A stretch of 64,000 bases of DNA. It comes from Pandoraea eparura (GTDB lineage Bacteria > Pseudomonadota > Gammaproteobacteria > Burkholderiales > Burkholderiaceae). Positions within the stretch are counted from its first letter, which is position 1; the number at the start of each line of letters is the position of its first letter. This document shows, one piece after another, positions 24,859-36,934 of this stretch. The translations under genes and the position numbers were made by a program. The notes beneath the pieces are model-generated. The model did not search any database, had not been told where the DNA came from, and saw only the letters and a program-made list of their open reading frames with translations. Where the stretch lies: positions 434,001 to 498,000 of the forward strand of contig NZ_CABPSH010000001.1 of the NCBI RefSeq assembly GCF_902459725.1. Reading direction: 5' to 3'.

Positions 24859-25308
24859 ATGACCGCCCGCTCCGTTTTCCCGACTGTGTACCGCTCTCCC
24901 CTCACACGTGCCGCACGCCGCTGGCGCGGTGCGACGATGCTCGCGCTGCTCTGCGCGCTCACCCCATTGACCCCGCGCGCCGCGCCGGCCATGGCCGCAG
25001 GCGACGTCGAGGCGGGCAAGACATTGTTTGCGGCACGCTGCGCGTCGTGCCATGCGGTCGGACCGATGGCGACATCGGGCTTCGGCCCGCAACTCAATCA
25101 CATTTTCAACCGCCGCGCGGGCAGCCTGCCGGACTATGATTACTCGACGGCGATGAAGCAGTCCGGCATTGTGTGGGACGACAAGACACTCGCCACATTC
25201 ATCGCCAGCCCGGGCAACACGGTGCCAGGCACGAAGATGCGCTTCTGGGGTATCGGCAACGAGCGCAAGGTGGCCGACCTGCTGGCCTACCTGCACACGT
25301 TCAAGTGA
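24859..25308 (+). CDS. Class I c-type cytochrome
   Basis: 149 residues. Signal sequence in the first 47 residues (hydrophobic MLALLCALTPL); an in-frame ATG at 24937 would give a shorter, more normal leader. The haem site CASCHAVG lies near residue 58, and the axial Met is in NTVPGTKMRFWGI near residue 124. It resembles the mitochondrial/c2/c550 group, a soluble periplasmic electron carrier. No oxidase or reductase gene is adjacent. No good ribosome site marks the start. Confidence 0.88.
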   Translation: MTARSVFPTVYRSPLTRAARRWRGATMLALLCALTPLTPRAAPAMAAGDVEAGKTLFAARCASCHAVGPMATSGFGPQLNHIFNRRAGSLPDYDYSTAMKQSGIVWDDKTLATFIASPGNTVPGTKMRFWGIGNERKVADLLAYLHTFK

Positions 25309-25334
25309 TGGGATGCGGCCCGCCGACGAGCGCG

Positions 25335-26837
25335 TCAGGCCTCGACGAGACTGACGCCGGCGCGCTCGAGCAGATGCAGATTGCGCGGCGAGAGATTGAC
25401 GAAGCGCAGGCTTCGGCCCGACGTCCGATAGCGCTCGCGCAGCGCCTCGAACGCCACGATCGCCGAGTGATCCGCCACGTGCAAATGGCGGCAATCCACG
25501 ACGACGCGGTACACATCCGTCAACGGCTGGAACAGGTCCTGGAAATGGGCGGTCGACGCGAAGAACAGCGTGCCATGCAGGACATAGGTGCGGGCGTCAT
25601 CGCCGCTCTCCTGCACGTCCGCGCGAATCTCGCGGGCATGTTGCCAGGCGAAGTTCAGCGCGGCGATGACGATGCCGCACATCACCGCAACGGCCAGATC
25701 GGTGAAGACCGTGATGACCGTCACCGCGACGATCACGAGAGCGTCGTTGCGGGGCACTTTGCCCAGCACGCGAAGCGAGCCCCAGGCGAACGTCTGCTGG
25801 GCGACGACAAACATTACCCCGACGAGCGCCGCCAGCGGAATCCGCTCGATGAGCGGCGACAGGCACAGCACGAACAGCAGAATCATGATGCCGGCCGTCG
25901 CCCCCGAGACGCGGCTGCGGCCGCCCGAACTCAGGTTGATCATGGTCTGGCCGATCATCGCGCAGCCGCCCATGCCCCCGAACATCCCCGACACCACGTT
26001 GGACACGCCGAGTGCGAGGCATTCGCGATTCGGGCGCCCGCGCGTTTGCGTAATTTCGTCGGTGAGGTTGAAGGTGAGCAGCGTCTCCAGCAGACCCACC
26101 ATCGCCATGAGCGCTGCATAGGGCAAGACGATTCGCAGCGTCTCCAGATCGAACGGCACCTGCGGCAGATGCAGGGACGGCAGCGTCCCGGCAATGTGCG
26201 CCATGTCGCCGAGCGTGCGCGTGGGCAGATGCAGCGCCTGGCTGAGGAGCCCAACGCCGACGATGGCGACCAGCGCGGGAGGCACGGCTTTCGTTAGGCG
26301 CGGCAGCCCGTAGACGATCAGCATCGTAAGCGCGACCAGCGCGCACATGATCACCAGGGGCGCGCCTTGAAGCCAGACCTCGCCTTGCGGGGTGGCGCGC
26401 TTGAAATGCTCCAGTTGCGCCATCGCGATGATGATCGCGAGCCCGTTCACGAAACCGATCATCACCGGGTGCGGCACCATGCGAATCAGCTTGCCCAGAC
26501 GCAGCAGGCCGAAGAGCATCATGAGCACGCCGCCCAGCACGACGGTCGCGAGCAGGTATTGCACACCGTGCTGGACGACCAGGGCGACGATGACCACCGC
26601 CATCGATCCGGCAGCGCCCGAGATCATGCCCGGGCGACCACCGAAGATGGCGGTGAGCGCGCACAGGATGAAGGCCCCATAGAGGCCCATAAGCGGGTTG
26701 ACTTGAGCGACCAGCGCGAACGCGATGCACTCGGGCACCAGCGCGAACGCCGTGGTAAGACCGGCAAGTACGTTACCGGGGAGATTCGGGAGCCACTGCT
26801 CCCGAAGCGTTTGAGACTTCATAAAATGACGTTCCAT
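25335..26837 (-). CDS. SulP family anion transporter with STAS domain
   Basis: 500 residues. About 11-12 membrane helices (residues 20-395), with the SulP signature near the start (PNLPGNVLAGLTTAFALVPE) and SGAAGSMAVVIVALV. A cytoplasmic STAS domain covers about residues 405-500 (VDCRHLHVADHSAIVAFEAL). SulP proteins move sulfate, bicarbonate or dicarboxylates; the substrate cannot be read here. A second ATG five codons downstream (26822) is an equally possible start. Convergent with the cytochrome c gene, only 26 bp apart. Confidence 0.9.
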   Translation of the reverse strand: MERHFMKSQTLREQWLPNLPGNVLAGLTTAFALVPECIAFALVAQVNPLMGLYGAFILCALTAIFGGRPGMISGAAGSMAVVIVALVVQHGVQYLLATVVLGGVLMMLFGLLRLGKLIRMVPHPVMIGFVNGLAIIIAMAQLEHFKRATPQGEVWLQGAPLVIMCALVALTMLIVYGLPRLTKAVPPALVAIVGVGLLSQALHLPTRTLGDMAHIAGTLPSLHLPQVPFDLETLRIVLPYAALMAMVGLLETLLTFNLTDEITQTRGRPNRECLALGVSNVVSGMFGGMGGCAMIGQTMINLSSGGRSRVSGATAGIMILLFVLCLSPLIERIPLAALVGVMFVVAQQTFAWGSLRVLGKVPRNDALVIVAVTVITVFTDLAVAVMCGIVIAALNFAWQHAREIRADVQESGDDARTYVLHGTLFFASTAHFQDLFQPLTDVYRVVVDCRHLHVADHSAIVAFEALRERYRTSGRSLRFVNLSPRNLHLLERAGVSLVEA

Positions 26838-26908
26838 AGGGGACGCGCATTTTACCAGCCCCGGTGTTTTCTCACGGATTCACGACAGTCCTTCACGACA
26901 CAAGCGAC

Positions 26909-28258
26909 TCAGCGCACGAGGCACGGACGCTTGTTGTCGAACGTCCAGTTCGGAATCAGGTACTGCATCGCGACGCCGTCATCGCGCGCGCCGAGGCCGT
27001 GCTGCTGGTACAGCGCGTGCGCCTTCTCGACTTCGTCCATATCGAGTTCGACGCCGAGGCCCGGCACTTCCGGCACCTTCACCTTGCCGCCGACGATCTG
27101 CAGCGGATCGCGCGTGAGGCGCTGGCCGTCCTGCCAGATCCAGTGTGTGTCGATCGCGGTGATCTTGCCCGGCGCGGCTGCCGCGACGTGTGTGAACATC
27201 GCCAGCGACACGTCGAAGTGATTGTTCGAGTGCGAGCCCCACGTGAGCCCCCAGTCGTTACACATCTGCGCGACGCGCACCGAGCCCTGCATCGTCCAGA
27301 AGTGCGGATCGGCCAGCGGAATGTCGACGGATTGCAGTTGAATCGCATGGCCCATCTGACGCCAGTCGGTCGCGATCATGTTGGTCGCCGTCGGCAGGCC
27401 GGTGGCGCGACGGAACTCGGCCATCACTTCGCGGCCCGAATAGCCGTTCTCGGCGCCGCACGGGTCTTCCGCGTAGGCGAGCACGTCGTGCTTGTCACGG
27501 CACAGGCGGATCGCTTCGGCGAGCGACCACGCGCCATTCGGATCGAGCGTCACACGCGCTTCCGGGAAGCACTCGGCGAGCGCGGTGGCCGCTTCCATTT
27601 CCGCGTCGCCGGAGAGCACGCCGCCCTTGAGCTTGAAATCGTTGAAGCCGTAGCGCGCCTTCGCAGCCTGCGCCAGACGCACCACCGCTTCCGGCGTCAG
27701 GGCGACTTCGGTACGCAGACGCTCCCAGTCGTCGCGCCCTTGCGCGCCCGATACGTACGGCAGATCGGTCTTGGTGCGATCGCCGACGTAGAACAGGTAG
27801 CCGAGCATCTCGACCTCGTCGCGCTGCTGGCCTTCGCCGAGCAAGGCGGCGACCGGCACGCCAAGGTGCTGGCCGAGCAGGTCGAGCAGCGCGGCTTCGA
27901 GCGCGGTGACGGCGTGGATCGTCGTGCGCAGGTCGAAGGTCTGCAGACCGCGACCGCCGACGTCGCGATCGGCGAAGGCCGTGCGCACGCGATTCAGGAT
28001 GGCTTGCAGGTTGCCGATCGATTGGCCGACGACGTAGTCACGCGCGTCGTCGATCGTCTTGCGGATGCTCTCGCCACCCGGCACTTCGCCTACGCCCGTG
28101 TTCCCTGCGCTGTCCGTGAGGATCACGATGTTGCGCGTGAAGAACGGGCCATGCGCGCCCGAGAGATTCATCAGCATGCTGTCACGCCCGGCGACGGGGA
28201 TGACGCGCAGTTCGGTGACGGTGGGCGTAGCGTTGACGCGAGTGAGAGTCGTAGACAT
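26909..28258 (-). CDS. gudD: Glucarate dehydratase
   Basis: 449 residues from the ATG at 28258, the usual length of GudD. Enolase superfamily: catalytic KxK in DFKLKGGVL near residue 210, metal ligands in [15 protein letters not shown] and ATNMIATDW. The Asp-His dyad is in LADPHFW and [13 protein letters not shown]. It dehydrates D-glucarate (and often L-idarate) to 5-dehydro-4-deoxy-D-glucarate. Downstream of gudP and a broken SMP-30 gene on the same strand, so likely the last gene of that operon. The product is the substrate of KdgD encoded near 44 kb. Confidence 0.96.
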   Translation of the reverse strand: MSTTLTRVNATPTVTELRVIPVAGRDSMLMNLSGAHGPFFTRNIVILTDSAGNTGVGEVPGGESIRKTIDDARDYVVGQSIGNLQAILNRVRTAFADRDVGGRGLQTFDLRTTIHAVTALEAALLDLLGQHLGVPVAALLGEGQQRDEVEMLGYLFYVGDRTKTDLPYVSGAQGRDDWERLRTEVALTPEAVVRLAQAAKARYGFNDFKLKGGVLSGDAEMEAATALAECFPEARVTLDPNGAWSLAEAIRLCRDKHDVLAYAEDPCGAENGYSGREVMAEFRRATGLPTATNMIATDWRQMGHAIQLQSVDIPLADPHFWTMQGSVRVAQMCNDWGLTWGSHSNNHFDVSLAMFTHVAAAAPGKITAIDTHWIWQDGQRLTRDPLQIVGGKVKVPEVPGLGVELDMDEVEKAHALYQQHGLGARDDGVAMQYLIPNWTFDNKRPCLVR

Positions 28259-28304
28259 GAACGAAGTACCAGTAGTTGAGGGAAGCCGGCGAGCGTCGTG
28301 ACGA

Positions 28305-28594
28305 TCAGACGGCGCCCTCGGCTTCCACGTAAAGCGAATAAAGCGAATGCGAACTTGCCATATACAGCCGGTTGTTCTTCGGGCCGCCGAACGTCGGGTT
28401 CGCACAACGTTCCGGCAGGCGGATGAAGCCGATCGCCTGACCGCTCGCATTGAAAACCGTCACACCGTCGAGGTCGGCGGAACTGACGCCGGCAGCGCCA
28501 TCCCAGCCCCAACCGCACCACAGGTTGCCGTCCGTATCATCGCCGCCGCCTCGATGAACAGCGCTGGCTCGTGCAATCCGCGGGGCGTGCTCAC
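28305..28594 (-). pseudogene. Internally deleted SMP-30/gluconolactonase family gene
   Basis: Between gudP and gudD. AAGGAG (plus coordinates 28601-28606) and a GTG start at 28594 open a short frame, STPRGLHEPALFIEA. In another frame the C-terminal end of an SMP-30/LRE-like lactonase follows: [52 protein letters not shown] and [13 protein letters not shown]. About 200 codons of the beta-propeller that should lie between them are missing and the frame is shifted. So the ribosome site, first codons and last ~75 codons survive, but the enzyme does not. Intact homologues hydrolyse sugar lactones, fitting an aldarate operon. Confidence 0.8.
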
Positions 28595-28638
28595 GCGGCT
28601 CTCCTTGCCATGGGGGCGACCGGGGCGGCGCGTACGCG

Positions 28639-30072
28639 TTACTCGGCCAGCTCGAAGCGCTGAATCTTGCCGACGACGAACAGATAGCACACGATCGCAA
28701 TCAGCGCGTTGGCGCTCACGAAGACCAGTGCCGCCGCGAACGAGCCGGTGTCCTGCACGAGATAGCCGATGACGATCGGCGTCGTGATGCCGGCCGTGTT
28801 ACCGAACGTATTGAAGAGCCCCGCGCACAGTCCGCTCGCCTGCTTCGGCGCCGTATCCGACACAACGGCCCAGCCCAGCGCTCCGATGCCCTTGCCGAAG
28901 AACGCCGCCGCCATGATGCCGACCACGACCCACTGGTTGTCGACGTAGTTGCAGGCGATCATGCACGTCGAGAGCAGCAGCCCGACGACGATCGGCACCT
29001 TGCGTGCGGTCGACGTCGAGAAGCCGTGCTTTAACATCCGGTCCGACACCACGCCGCCGAGCAAGCCGCCGAGGAAACCGGCGATGGCCGGGATCGACGA
29101 GACGAAGCCCGCCTTCAGAATCGACATGTGGCGTTCCTGCACGAGGTAGATCGGGAACCACGTCAGGAAGAAGTACGTCAGCGTCGTGATGCAGTATTGC
29201 GCGATGAACACACCGAGCATCATGCGGCTCTTGAGCAGTTGCGAGAAGATCTTGCGACCCTGCGCACCGCCGTTCGACCCCGCCGCCTCGGCGCGATGCT
29301 GCGCGGCGACTTGTTTGTCCTCGAGGTCGATCATCGCGCCGTGATCGGCAATGAAACGGACTTCGGCGTCGTTCGCGAGCGGATGCTGGCGCGGCGCATA
29401 GATGGTCTTGAGCCATACGCCGGTGAGCACGATCCCCAGCGCGCCCATCACATAGAACACGTACTGCCATCCATACGCATGCGTGATCCAGCCCATGAGC
29501 GGCGTGAACAGCACGGCGGCGAAATATTGCGACGAATTGAAGATCGCCGACGCCGTGCCGCGCTCGGCCGTCGGGAACCACGTCGCGGTCATGCGCGAGT
29601 TGCCCGGGAATGCCGGCGCCTCGGCCGCGCCCACGAAAAAGCGCAGCGCGAACAGCGTGATGACGGCCATCGCGACCGGCAGCCCCGCGACCAGCCCCTG
29701 CAGCGCCGTCACCAGCGACCAGAAGAAGATACTGCAGGCATACACCCGCTTGGTGCCAAAGCGGTCGAGCAGCCAGCCGCCGGGGATCTGCGCGGCGACA
29801 TAGGCCCACGCGAACGACGAGAACAGATAGCCCATCGCAACCGGCGAAATGCCGAGTTGGTGCTGTATGGCCGTGCCCGTAATCGAAAGCGTTCCGCGGT
29901 CGGCGTAGTTGACCGTCGTAATCAGGAAAAGCATGAAGACGACCAGATACCGCGCCCGGCTGCGCCCCGCATAACGACTGTCGACGCCGCCCGCCGTCGT
30001 GGCCGCCTTGCCACTCGCCTCATTTCGGGTCAGCGCTGCCCGGGTCACGCCATTTTCCACATTCGTCTCCAC
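28639..30072 (-). CDS. gudP: MFS hexarate (glucarate/galactarate) transporter
   Basis: 477 residues, twelve helices of the anion:cation symporter branch of the MFS. VNYADRGTLSITGTAIQ in the first helix and AYVAAQIPGGWLLDRFGTK in the 2-3 loop are typical of GudP/GarP proteins. The first 35 residues are a hydrophilic leader. It imports D-glucarate/D-galactarate with protons. Genomic context with gudD supports this. First gene of the gudP / SMP-30 remnant / gudD set. A palindrome at 30154-30167 lies about 80 bp upstream. Confidence 0.92.
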   Translation of the reverse strand: METNVENGVTRAALTRNEASGKAATTAGGVDSRYAGRSRARYLVVFMLFLITTVNYADRGTLSITGTAIQHQLGISPVAMGYLFSSFAWAYVAAQIPGGWLLDRFGTKRVYACSIFFWSLVTALQGLVAGLPVAMAVITLFALRFFVGAAEAPAFPGNSRMTATWFPTAERGTASAIFNSSQYFAAVLFTPLMGWITHAYGWQYVFYVMGALGIVLTGVWLKTIYAPRQHPLANDAEVRFIADHGAMIDLEDKQVAAQHRAEAAGSNGGAQGRKIFSQLLKSRMMLGVFIAQYCITTLTYFFLTWFPIYLVQERHMSILKAGFVSSIPAIAGFLGGLLGGVVSDRMLKHGFSTSTARKVPIVVGLLLSTCMIACNYVDNQWVVVGIMAAAFFGKGIGALGWAVVSDTAPKQASGLCAGLFNTFGNTAGITTPIVIGYLVQDTGSFAAALVFVSANALIAIVCYLFVVGKIQRFELAE

Positions 30073-30153
30073 AATGTTGTCTGATGTCCTATATGTTGGA
30101 AGGATAAATTAGGGAAAACGGGTCGAAAATACGGGTTTTCCCGACACTAATAC

Positions 30154-30175
30154 ATATGACGTCATATATCATGAG
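30154..30175 (-). promoter_or_regulatory. Candidate operator upstream of gudP
   Basis: A perfect 14-bp palindrome ATATGACGTCATAT (30154-30167) abuts ATATCATGAG, so half-sites GTCAT and ATGAG are 5 bp apart. It resembles, with different spacing, the GTCAT-N3-ATGAC sites near the other aldarate genes. Confidence 0.5.
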
Positions 30176-30364
30176 GTGCACCAATGTTGTCCCGTTGCTG
30201 ATTGAACGGAGGGTGCGAGGATCGCGGTGAGCACAGTTGCACCGGGGCATCCGGCCTTGTCGGCGGTTCGCATCGACGGGGCGATGATCTGACAACTTGC
30301 CGAACCCAGGCGAACGCGCGCATGATGGCGCGTTTGCCGCTTGAACGACTCGACGACACCTGCC

Positions 30365-30757
30365 ATGCCCGCTGCTCTGGACACCGCCACCCTGATCGAT
30401 CTTGCACAGCGCGCGGAGGCCAGCGCGCCCGGTCCGTGCGCGTGCACGAGAACACCGCTCGACGGCTGGCAATCCCAGCCGATTTCCCTCGACGAAACGC
30501 AGTTGCGAGAGATCGGCACCCTGCTCACGGAAGACGATCCGGAGCCGACCGTTGCCGAATACCTGCCAGGCAAGACGACGTATTGGTCGAACGACGCGCC
30601 GATCGCCCCGCGCTATTTCCCGTATAACCGTTGCAGTGTGTGGGAATGCCTGTCGTGCGCACGGCTGTATCTGCGCTACACGGAAGGCGGCGGCTATTTC
30701 GTCGACAGACGGATACGCGCACTGCGCCTGGCCTTGATCGAAGACATCCCGCTGTGA
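30365..30757 (+). CDS. Conserved-looking hypothetical protein
   Basis: 130 residues from the ATG at 30365. I do not recognise a named family. Hydrophilic and acidic, with a Cys-containing N-terminus (PCACTRTPL) and a C-terminal block CSVWECLSCARLYLRY, then GGGYFVDRRIRALRLALI. The spacing C-x4-C-x2-C suggests a metal-binding or structural site. No signal peptide or membrane helix. Strong third-position G/C bias supports coding. It stands alone between gudP (divergent) and the 2OG oxygenase gene (convergent). Confidence 0.65.
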   Translation: MPAALDTATLIDLAQRAEASAPGPCACTRTPLDGWQSQPISLDETQLREIGTLLTEDDPEPTVAEYLPGKTTYWSNDAPIAPRYFPYNRCSVWECLSCARLYLRYTEGGGYFVDRRIRALRLALIEDIPL

Positions 30758-30806
30758 GCAGCGCTGTCACTGGCACACGGCAGCGCTCAACAGGCTGCCC
30801 TGAAGG

Positions 30807-31580
30807 TCACTTCGCGCCGGCGTCCAACGGTTGACCCGATGCGTCGGCGCGGCGCCACCGACCTGATGCCGGGCAGACACCGACCCTTTCGCCGTTGCGC
30901 TGCACTTGCGCCTCATTCACCGTCATCGCGGTCGACGGGGCGACGTCGAAGGCGACGTTGAGCGCTCTTGCGACATGCGCCACCTCGATGGGAATCTCCC
31001 AAGTCAGGAAGACCTGCGTGCCATTGTCGTCGGCGGGGAAATCGTTCGCGTCGAAGGCATGGCTTCCGCGTTGAATCACCCCATGCGGCTGACAGGTATC
31101 GAATATCAGCACCGTCCCCCGCTTCAGCGGGATTCGAAGGCCCAACGCCGGGAAATGGACGTCCTGCCCCTTGTCTTCGCTCAGGAACAAATTACAGAAG
31201 GCCGCGCCGCCGTATTGTTCTCCGTCGTGGTGATACCTCGCGCCACGGCACGCCATGAGCGCCACGTCCGTCGAGGCGAGCGCCTCGGGCAACCCTAGTG
31301 AGTTCGTCCAATCGGACACGGCCTGCACGCAGTGCGAGTAGTCCGGCCAGCGCGCTCGCGCGCGTGCCAGCGGCATCACCTCGACATCCCCCGCGTCCAG
31401 CGTCATGCGCAACGATATCTCCCGCGACCAATCCGCGAGCAGCCGCGCCGGCAGTTCGGGAACGTCGACCGTGCCTGACAGCACAACGTCGCTCACGCGC
31501 CGGCTGCGGATGACGTCGCCACGCCAGAAATATGAGGTGAGGTGGTCTTGGATGTGAGGTTGTGGAAAGTCTGAGCGCAT
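30807..31580 (-). CDS. 2-oxoglutarate/Fe(II)-dependent oxygenase-like protein
   Basis: 257 residues from the ATG at 31580; the frame extends upstream, but without family similarity. The iron ligands appear as YHHDGEQYGGAAF (His-x-Asp) near residue 117 and DTCQPHGVIQRG (distal His) near residue 165. NLFLSEDKGQDVHFPALGLRIPLKRGTVLIFD between them matches the double-stranded beta-helix core. Such enzymes hydroxylate small molecules or proteins; the substrate is unknown. It is convergent with the hypothetical gene and lies 248 bp downstream of katG on the same strand. Confidence 0.75.
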   Translation of the reverse strand: MRSDFPQPHIQDHLTSYFWRGDVIRSRRVSDVVLSGTVDVPELPARLLADWSREISLRMTLDAGDVEVMPLARARARWPDYSHCVQAVSDWTNSLGLPEALASTDVALMACRGARYHHDGEQYGGAAFCNLFLSEDKGQDVHFPALGLRIPLKRGTVLIFDTCQPHGVIQRGSHAFDANDFPADDNGTQVFLTWEIPIEVAHVARALNVAFDVAPSTAMTVNEAQVQRNGERVGVCPASGRWRRADASGQPLDAGAK

Positions 31581-31828
31581 GGATAGCAGTGTAATGCGGC
31601 GGCCTGGATCGCTCGCCCAACGTGGCAATGACGCGCCCTTTCCGCCATACCCTCTCCCCGCCCTTCCCACTCTTCCCGCCCCCATTTCCGTCGGTCCGCA
31701 ATTGACGATCAAGGGGAAGCGCCCCTGCCGGATTTCCGCCGACGAGCGCATTCGAGGGAACGACGTTGGTGACGACCGGGCGATCCCCCGCAGCCGCGTC
31801 CGGGCTACGGGGAATGCCGCGCGAGATA

Positions 31829-34290
<2,462 letters not shown>

Positions 34291-34342
34291 TTGGGTATCA
34301 TAGGACCACGCACGCGCTGCGCGCGCCATCGGAGATCGCCCC

Positions 34343-34546
34343 ATGCTGGAGAATCTCGACCGCATTGCCCTGTCGCTCGACGCCATCGAAGCCGCCGCCC
34401 GCGACCTCGCCATGCAATCCCCCCAGAACGCGCAAGCCCTCTACACCGCGCTCATGGAAATTCGCAACGCCATCGCGCTCGTCGCCCAGGAAGTCGTCCG
34501 CCTCGAACACGAACTCCACGGCCCCACCGGCAACGGGCAATCGTGA
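34343..34546 (+). CDS. Small helical hypothetical protein
   Basis: 67 residues, MLENLDRIALSLDAIEAAAR at the start. Strongly helical and acidic, with heptad-like spacing of Leu/Ile/Ala that suggests a coiled-coil or helical bundle. No recognisable family. It lies 92 bp after the tRNA gene and 88 bp before egtB on the same strand. G/C third-position bias supports coding, but length makes this uncertain; no strong ribosome site (only CGCCCC before the ATG). Confidence 0.5.
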   Translation: MLENLDRIALSLDAIEAAARDLAMQSPQNAQALYTALMEIRNAIALVAQEVVRLEHELHGPTGNGQS

Positions 34547-34634
34547 CTTCGCCGCCGCGAAGCCCCACGACGCACGAGGGGCACGCAACGGGTCTACAAT
34601 AGGCAGCACGTTTCACAACACGGCGCGTCCCCCC

Positions 34635-35951
34635 ATGGCCCTCCCCTGTTGTACGTCGCAAGCCGAGGCGCCCTCCGCCACCTCCACCAGTCTGCTCCGC
34701 CCGCACACCGAACGCGATGGCACGACGGGTCTCGTCACGCCCTTGCCGAAACCGCTGCACGCGCGTTACGACACCGTACGCGCCGCCTCGGTCGCCTTCG
34801 CCCAAGGCCTCTCCGACGCCGACGCCACCGTGCAGTCGATGCCCGACGCCAGCCCCATCAAGTGGCATCTCGCACACACCACGTGGTTCTTCGAAACCTT
34901 CCTGCTGAACGAGTGCGACGCCCTGGCCGACAGCCACTACCGCCCCTACGATCCGCGCTTCGCCTACCTCTTCAATTCCTATTACGAAGCCGCCGGTCCG
35001 CGTCACCCTCGCCCGCAACGCGGCTTGCTCACGCGCCCCACACTCGATGACGTGCTGCGCTATCGCCGCCATGTCGACGCCGCCATGCACGAACGCCTGC
35101 TCCATGGCGACCTGTCGCCTGACGTGCTCGCCCTGATCACCCTCGGTCTGCATCACGAGGAACAGCACCAGGAGCTGATGCACACCGACTTGTTGCATCT
35201 GTTCGCGCAAAATCCGTTGCGCCCCGCGCATCGCGAACCGGCCTGCGCGGGCGACATCGCCGGGCCGCTGCAATGGATTGCTCACAGCGGCGGGCAGCAT
35301 CGCGTCGGGCACGAGAGCGAATCGAGCGGACCCTTTGCGTTCGACTGCGAAACCCCCGCGCATGACGTCTTGCTCCGCCCCTTCGCGATCGCGTCGCGCG
35401 TGGTGACGAACGGCGAGTGGTGCGCGTTCATCGACGACGGCGGCTATCGCACGGCGGGACTCTGGCTGTCCGATGGCTGGGCGACGGTGCAACGCGACGG
35501 ATGGGGACATCCGCTTTACTGGGAGTTTCACGACGGCGAATGGCAATCGATGACACTCGCCGGCATGCAACCGATCGACGACGACGCCCCCGTGCGGCAC
35601 GTGAGCTATTTCGAAGCGGACGCCTTCGCGCGATGGGCCGGCAAGCGTCTGCCGACAGAATACGAATGGGAGGTCGCGGCAAGGGCCGCTGCGTCGTCTC
35701 AGCCCGCGATGACCCAACGCTTTGGCCCGGTATGGCAATGGACCGCCAGCCCATACGTTGCCTATCCGGGATTCCGGACGGCGGCGGGGGCCGTCGGCGA
35801 ATACAACGGCAAGTTCATGTGCGGACAATTCGTGCTGCGCGGCGGATCGCTCGCCACGCCGCCGGGGCACGCGCGCGCCACCTATCGCAACTTCTTTTAC
35901 CCGCATCAGCGCTGGCAATTCTGCGGCCTGAGGCTCGCGGAGGATCGTTGA
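34635..35951 (+). CDS. egtB: Ergothioneine biosynthesis protein EgtB
   Basis: 438 residues from the ATG at 34635. Iron-dependent sulfoxide synthase that joins N-alpha-trimethylhistidine (hercynine) to a thiol. N-terminal DinB-like domain (about residues 40-190) with iron-site elements PIKWHLAHTTWFFE near residue 75 and LHHEEQHQELMHTD near residue 172. A C-terminal formylglycine-generating-enzyme-like domain ends NFFYPHQRWQFCGLRLAED. The stop overlaps the egtD start by one base. egtA, egtC and egtE are absent here; proteobacterial egtBD pairs without them are known. Confidence 0.94.
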   Translation: MALPCCTSQAEAPSATSTSLLRPHTERDGTTGLVTPLPKPLHARYDTVRAASVAFAQGLSDADATVQSMPDASPIKWHLAHTTWFFETFLLNECDALADSHYRPYDPRFAYLFNSYYEAAGPRHPRPQRGLLTRPTLDDVLRYRRHVDAAMHERLLHGDLSPDVLALITLGLHHEEQHQELMHTDLLHLFAQNPLRPAHREPACAGDIAGPLQWIAHSGGQHRVGHESESSGPFAFDCETPAHDVLLRPFAIASRVVTNGEWCAFIDDGGYRTAGLWLSDGWATVQRDGWGHPLYWEFHDGEWQSMTLAGMQPIDDDAPVRHVSYFEADAFARWAGKRLPTEYEWEVAARAAASSQPAMTQRFGPVWQWTASPYVAYPGFRTAAGAVGEYNGKFMCGQFVLRGGSLATPPGHARATYRNFFYPHQRWQFCGLRLAEDR

Positions 35952-36934
35952 TGTCGCAAGCCCCCCAAGCCACACCGTTCGTCTGTCCGTCACTGCCGGA
36001 TAACGCCTTCGCAACCGACGTGCTCGCCGGTCTCGGCCACACACCCAAGTCGCTGCCCAGCATCTGGCTCTACGACCGGCGCGGCAGCGAGCTGTTCGAA
36101 GCCATCACCGGCCTGGATGAGTATTACCAGACCCGCACCGAAACGGCCCTGCTCGGCGAATGCGCCGCCGCCATCGCGGATGTCATCGGCCCCGATGCCG
36201 TGGTCGTCGAATTTGGCAGCGGCTCGAGCCGCAAGACGCCGCTGCTGCTCGACGCGCTCGTCACACCGCGCGCCTATGTGCCTGTCGATATTGCCGACGA
36301 CTTTCTCGACGACGCCGTCGCCACGTTGGCCCGCCGCTGCCCGGGCATTCCCATGCTGCCGGTGCGCGCCGACTTCACCCGGCCGTTCCGTCTGCCACCG
36401 CAGTTGCAGGCCACGCAAGGGCCGCGCCTGGGCTTCTTTCCCGGCTCGACGATCGGCAACTTCGCGCCCGGCCAGGCCGCCGCGTTTCTCGCTCACGTCG
36501 GCAAGATGCTCGGCCCGCGCCGCCGCATGGTCGTCGGCGTGGACGCCTGCAAGGACCCCGCCGTACTGCTGCCCGCCTACGACGATGCACGCGGCGTGAC
36601 CGCCCAGTTCGATCTGAACGTGCTCGCACGCATCAACCGCGAACTCGACGGCGACCTGCCGCTCGACGCCTTCCGCCACGAAGCCCGTTTCAACGCGGGC
36701 GCCAGCCGCATCGAAATGCATCTCGTCGCGCAGCGCCCTTTCCGGGCGAGTGTGCTCGGCCACGGCTTCGACTTCGCAACAGGCGAATCCATCCACACGG
36801 AGAACTCGTACAAGTACGGCCAAACCGAGTTTCGTGCCCTGGCAAGCTCCGCGGGGTGGGATGTCGAGCGTGTCTGGCTCGATGCGCGTGCGCGCTTCGC
36901 CGTCTATCTGCTGCGCCCGGCCACGGGAAGTTGA
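35951..36934 (+). CDS. egtD: L-histidine N-alpha-methyltransferase EgtD
   Basis: 327 residues; the ATG at 35951 overlaps the egtB stop (TGATG). SAM-dependent enzyme that trimethylates histidine to hercynine, the first step of ergothioneine synthesis. Motifs: SIWLYDRRGSELFEAITGLDEYY near residue 38 (family signature), VVEFGSGSSRKT for SAM near residue 95, FPGSTIGNF near residue 168, and ENSYKYGQTEF near residue 285. Order EgtB-EgtD is usual in beta-proteobacteria. Downstream is a 446-bp gap. Confidence 0.95.
   Translation: MSQAPQATPFVCPSLPDNAFATDVLAGLGHTPKSLPSIWLYDRRGSELFEAITGLDEYYQTRTETALLGECAAAIADVIGPDAVVVEFGSGSSRKTPLLLDALVTPRAYVPVDIADDFLDDAVATLARRCPGIPMLPVRADFTRPFRLPPQLQATQGPRLGFFPGSTIGNFAPGQAAAFLAHVGKMLGPRRRMVVGVDACKDPAVLLPAYDDARGVTAQFDLNVLARINRELDGDLPLDAFRHEARFNAGASRIEMHLVAQRPFRASVLGHGFDFATGESIHTENSYKYGQTEFRALASSAGWDVERVWLDARARFAVYLLRPATGS

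Noticed and set aside
30080-30100. Second operator copy (TTGTCTGATGTCC) near gudP
   Set aside because: The half-sites do not match the GTCAT/ATGAC pattern in orientation or spacing.
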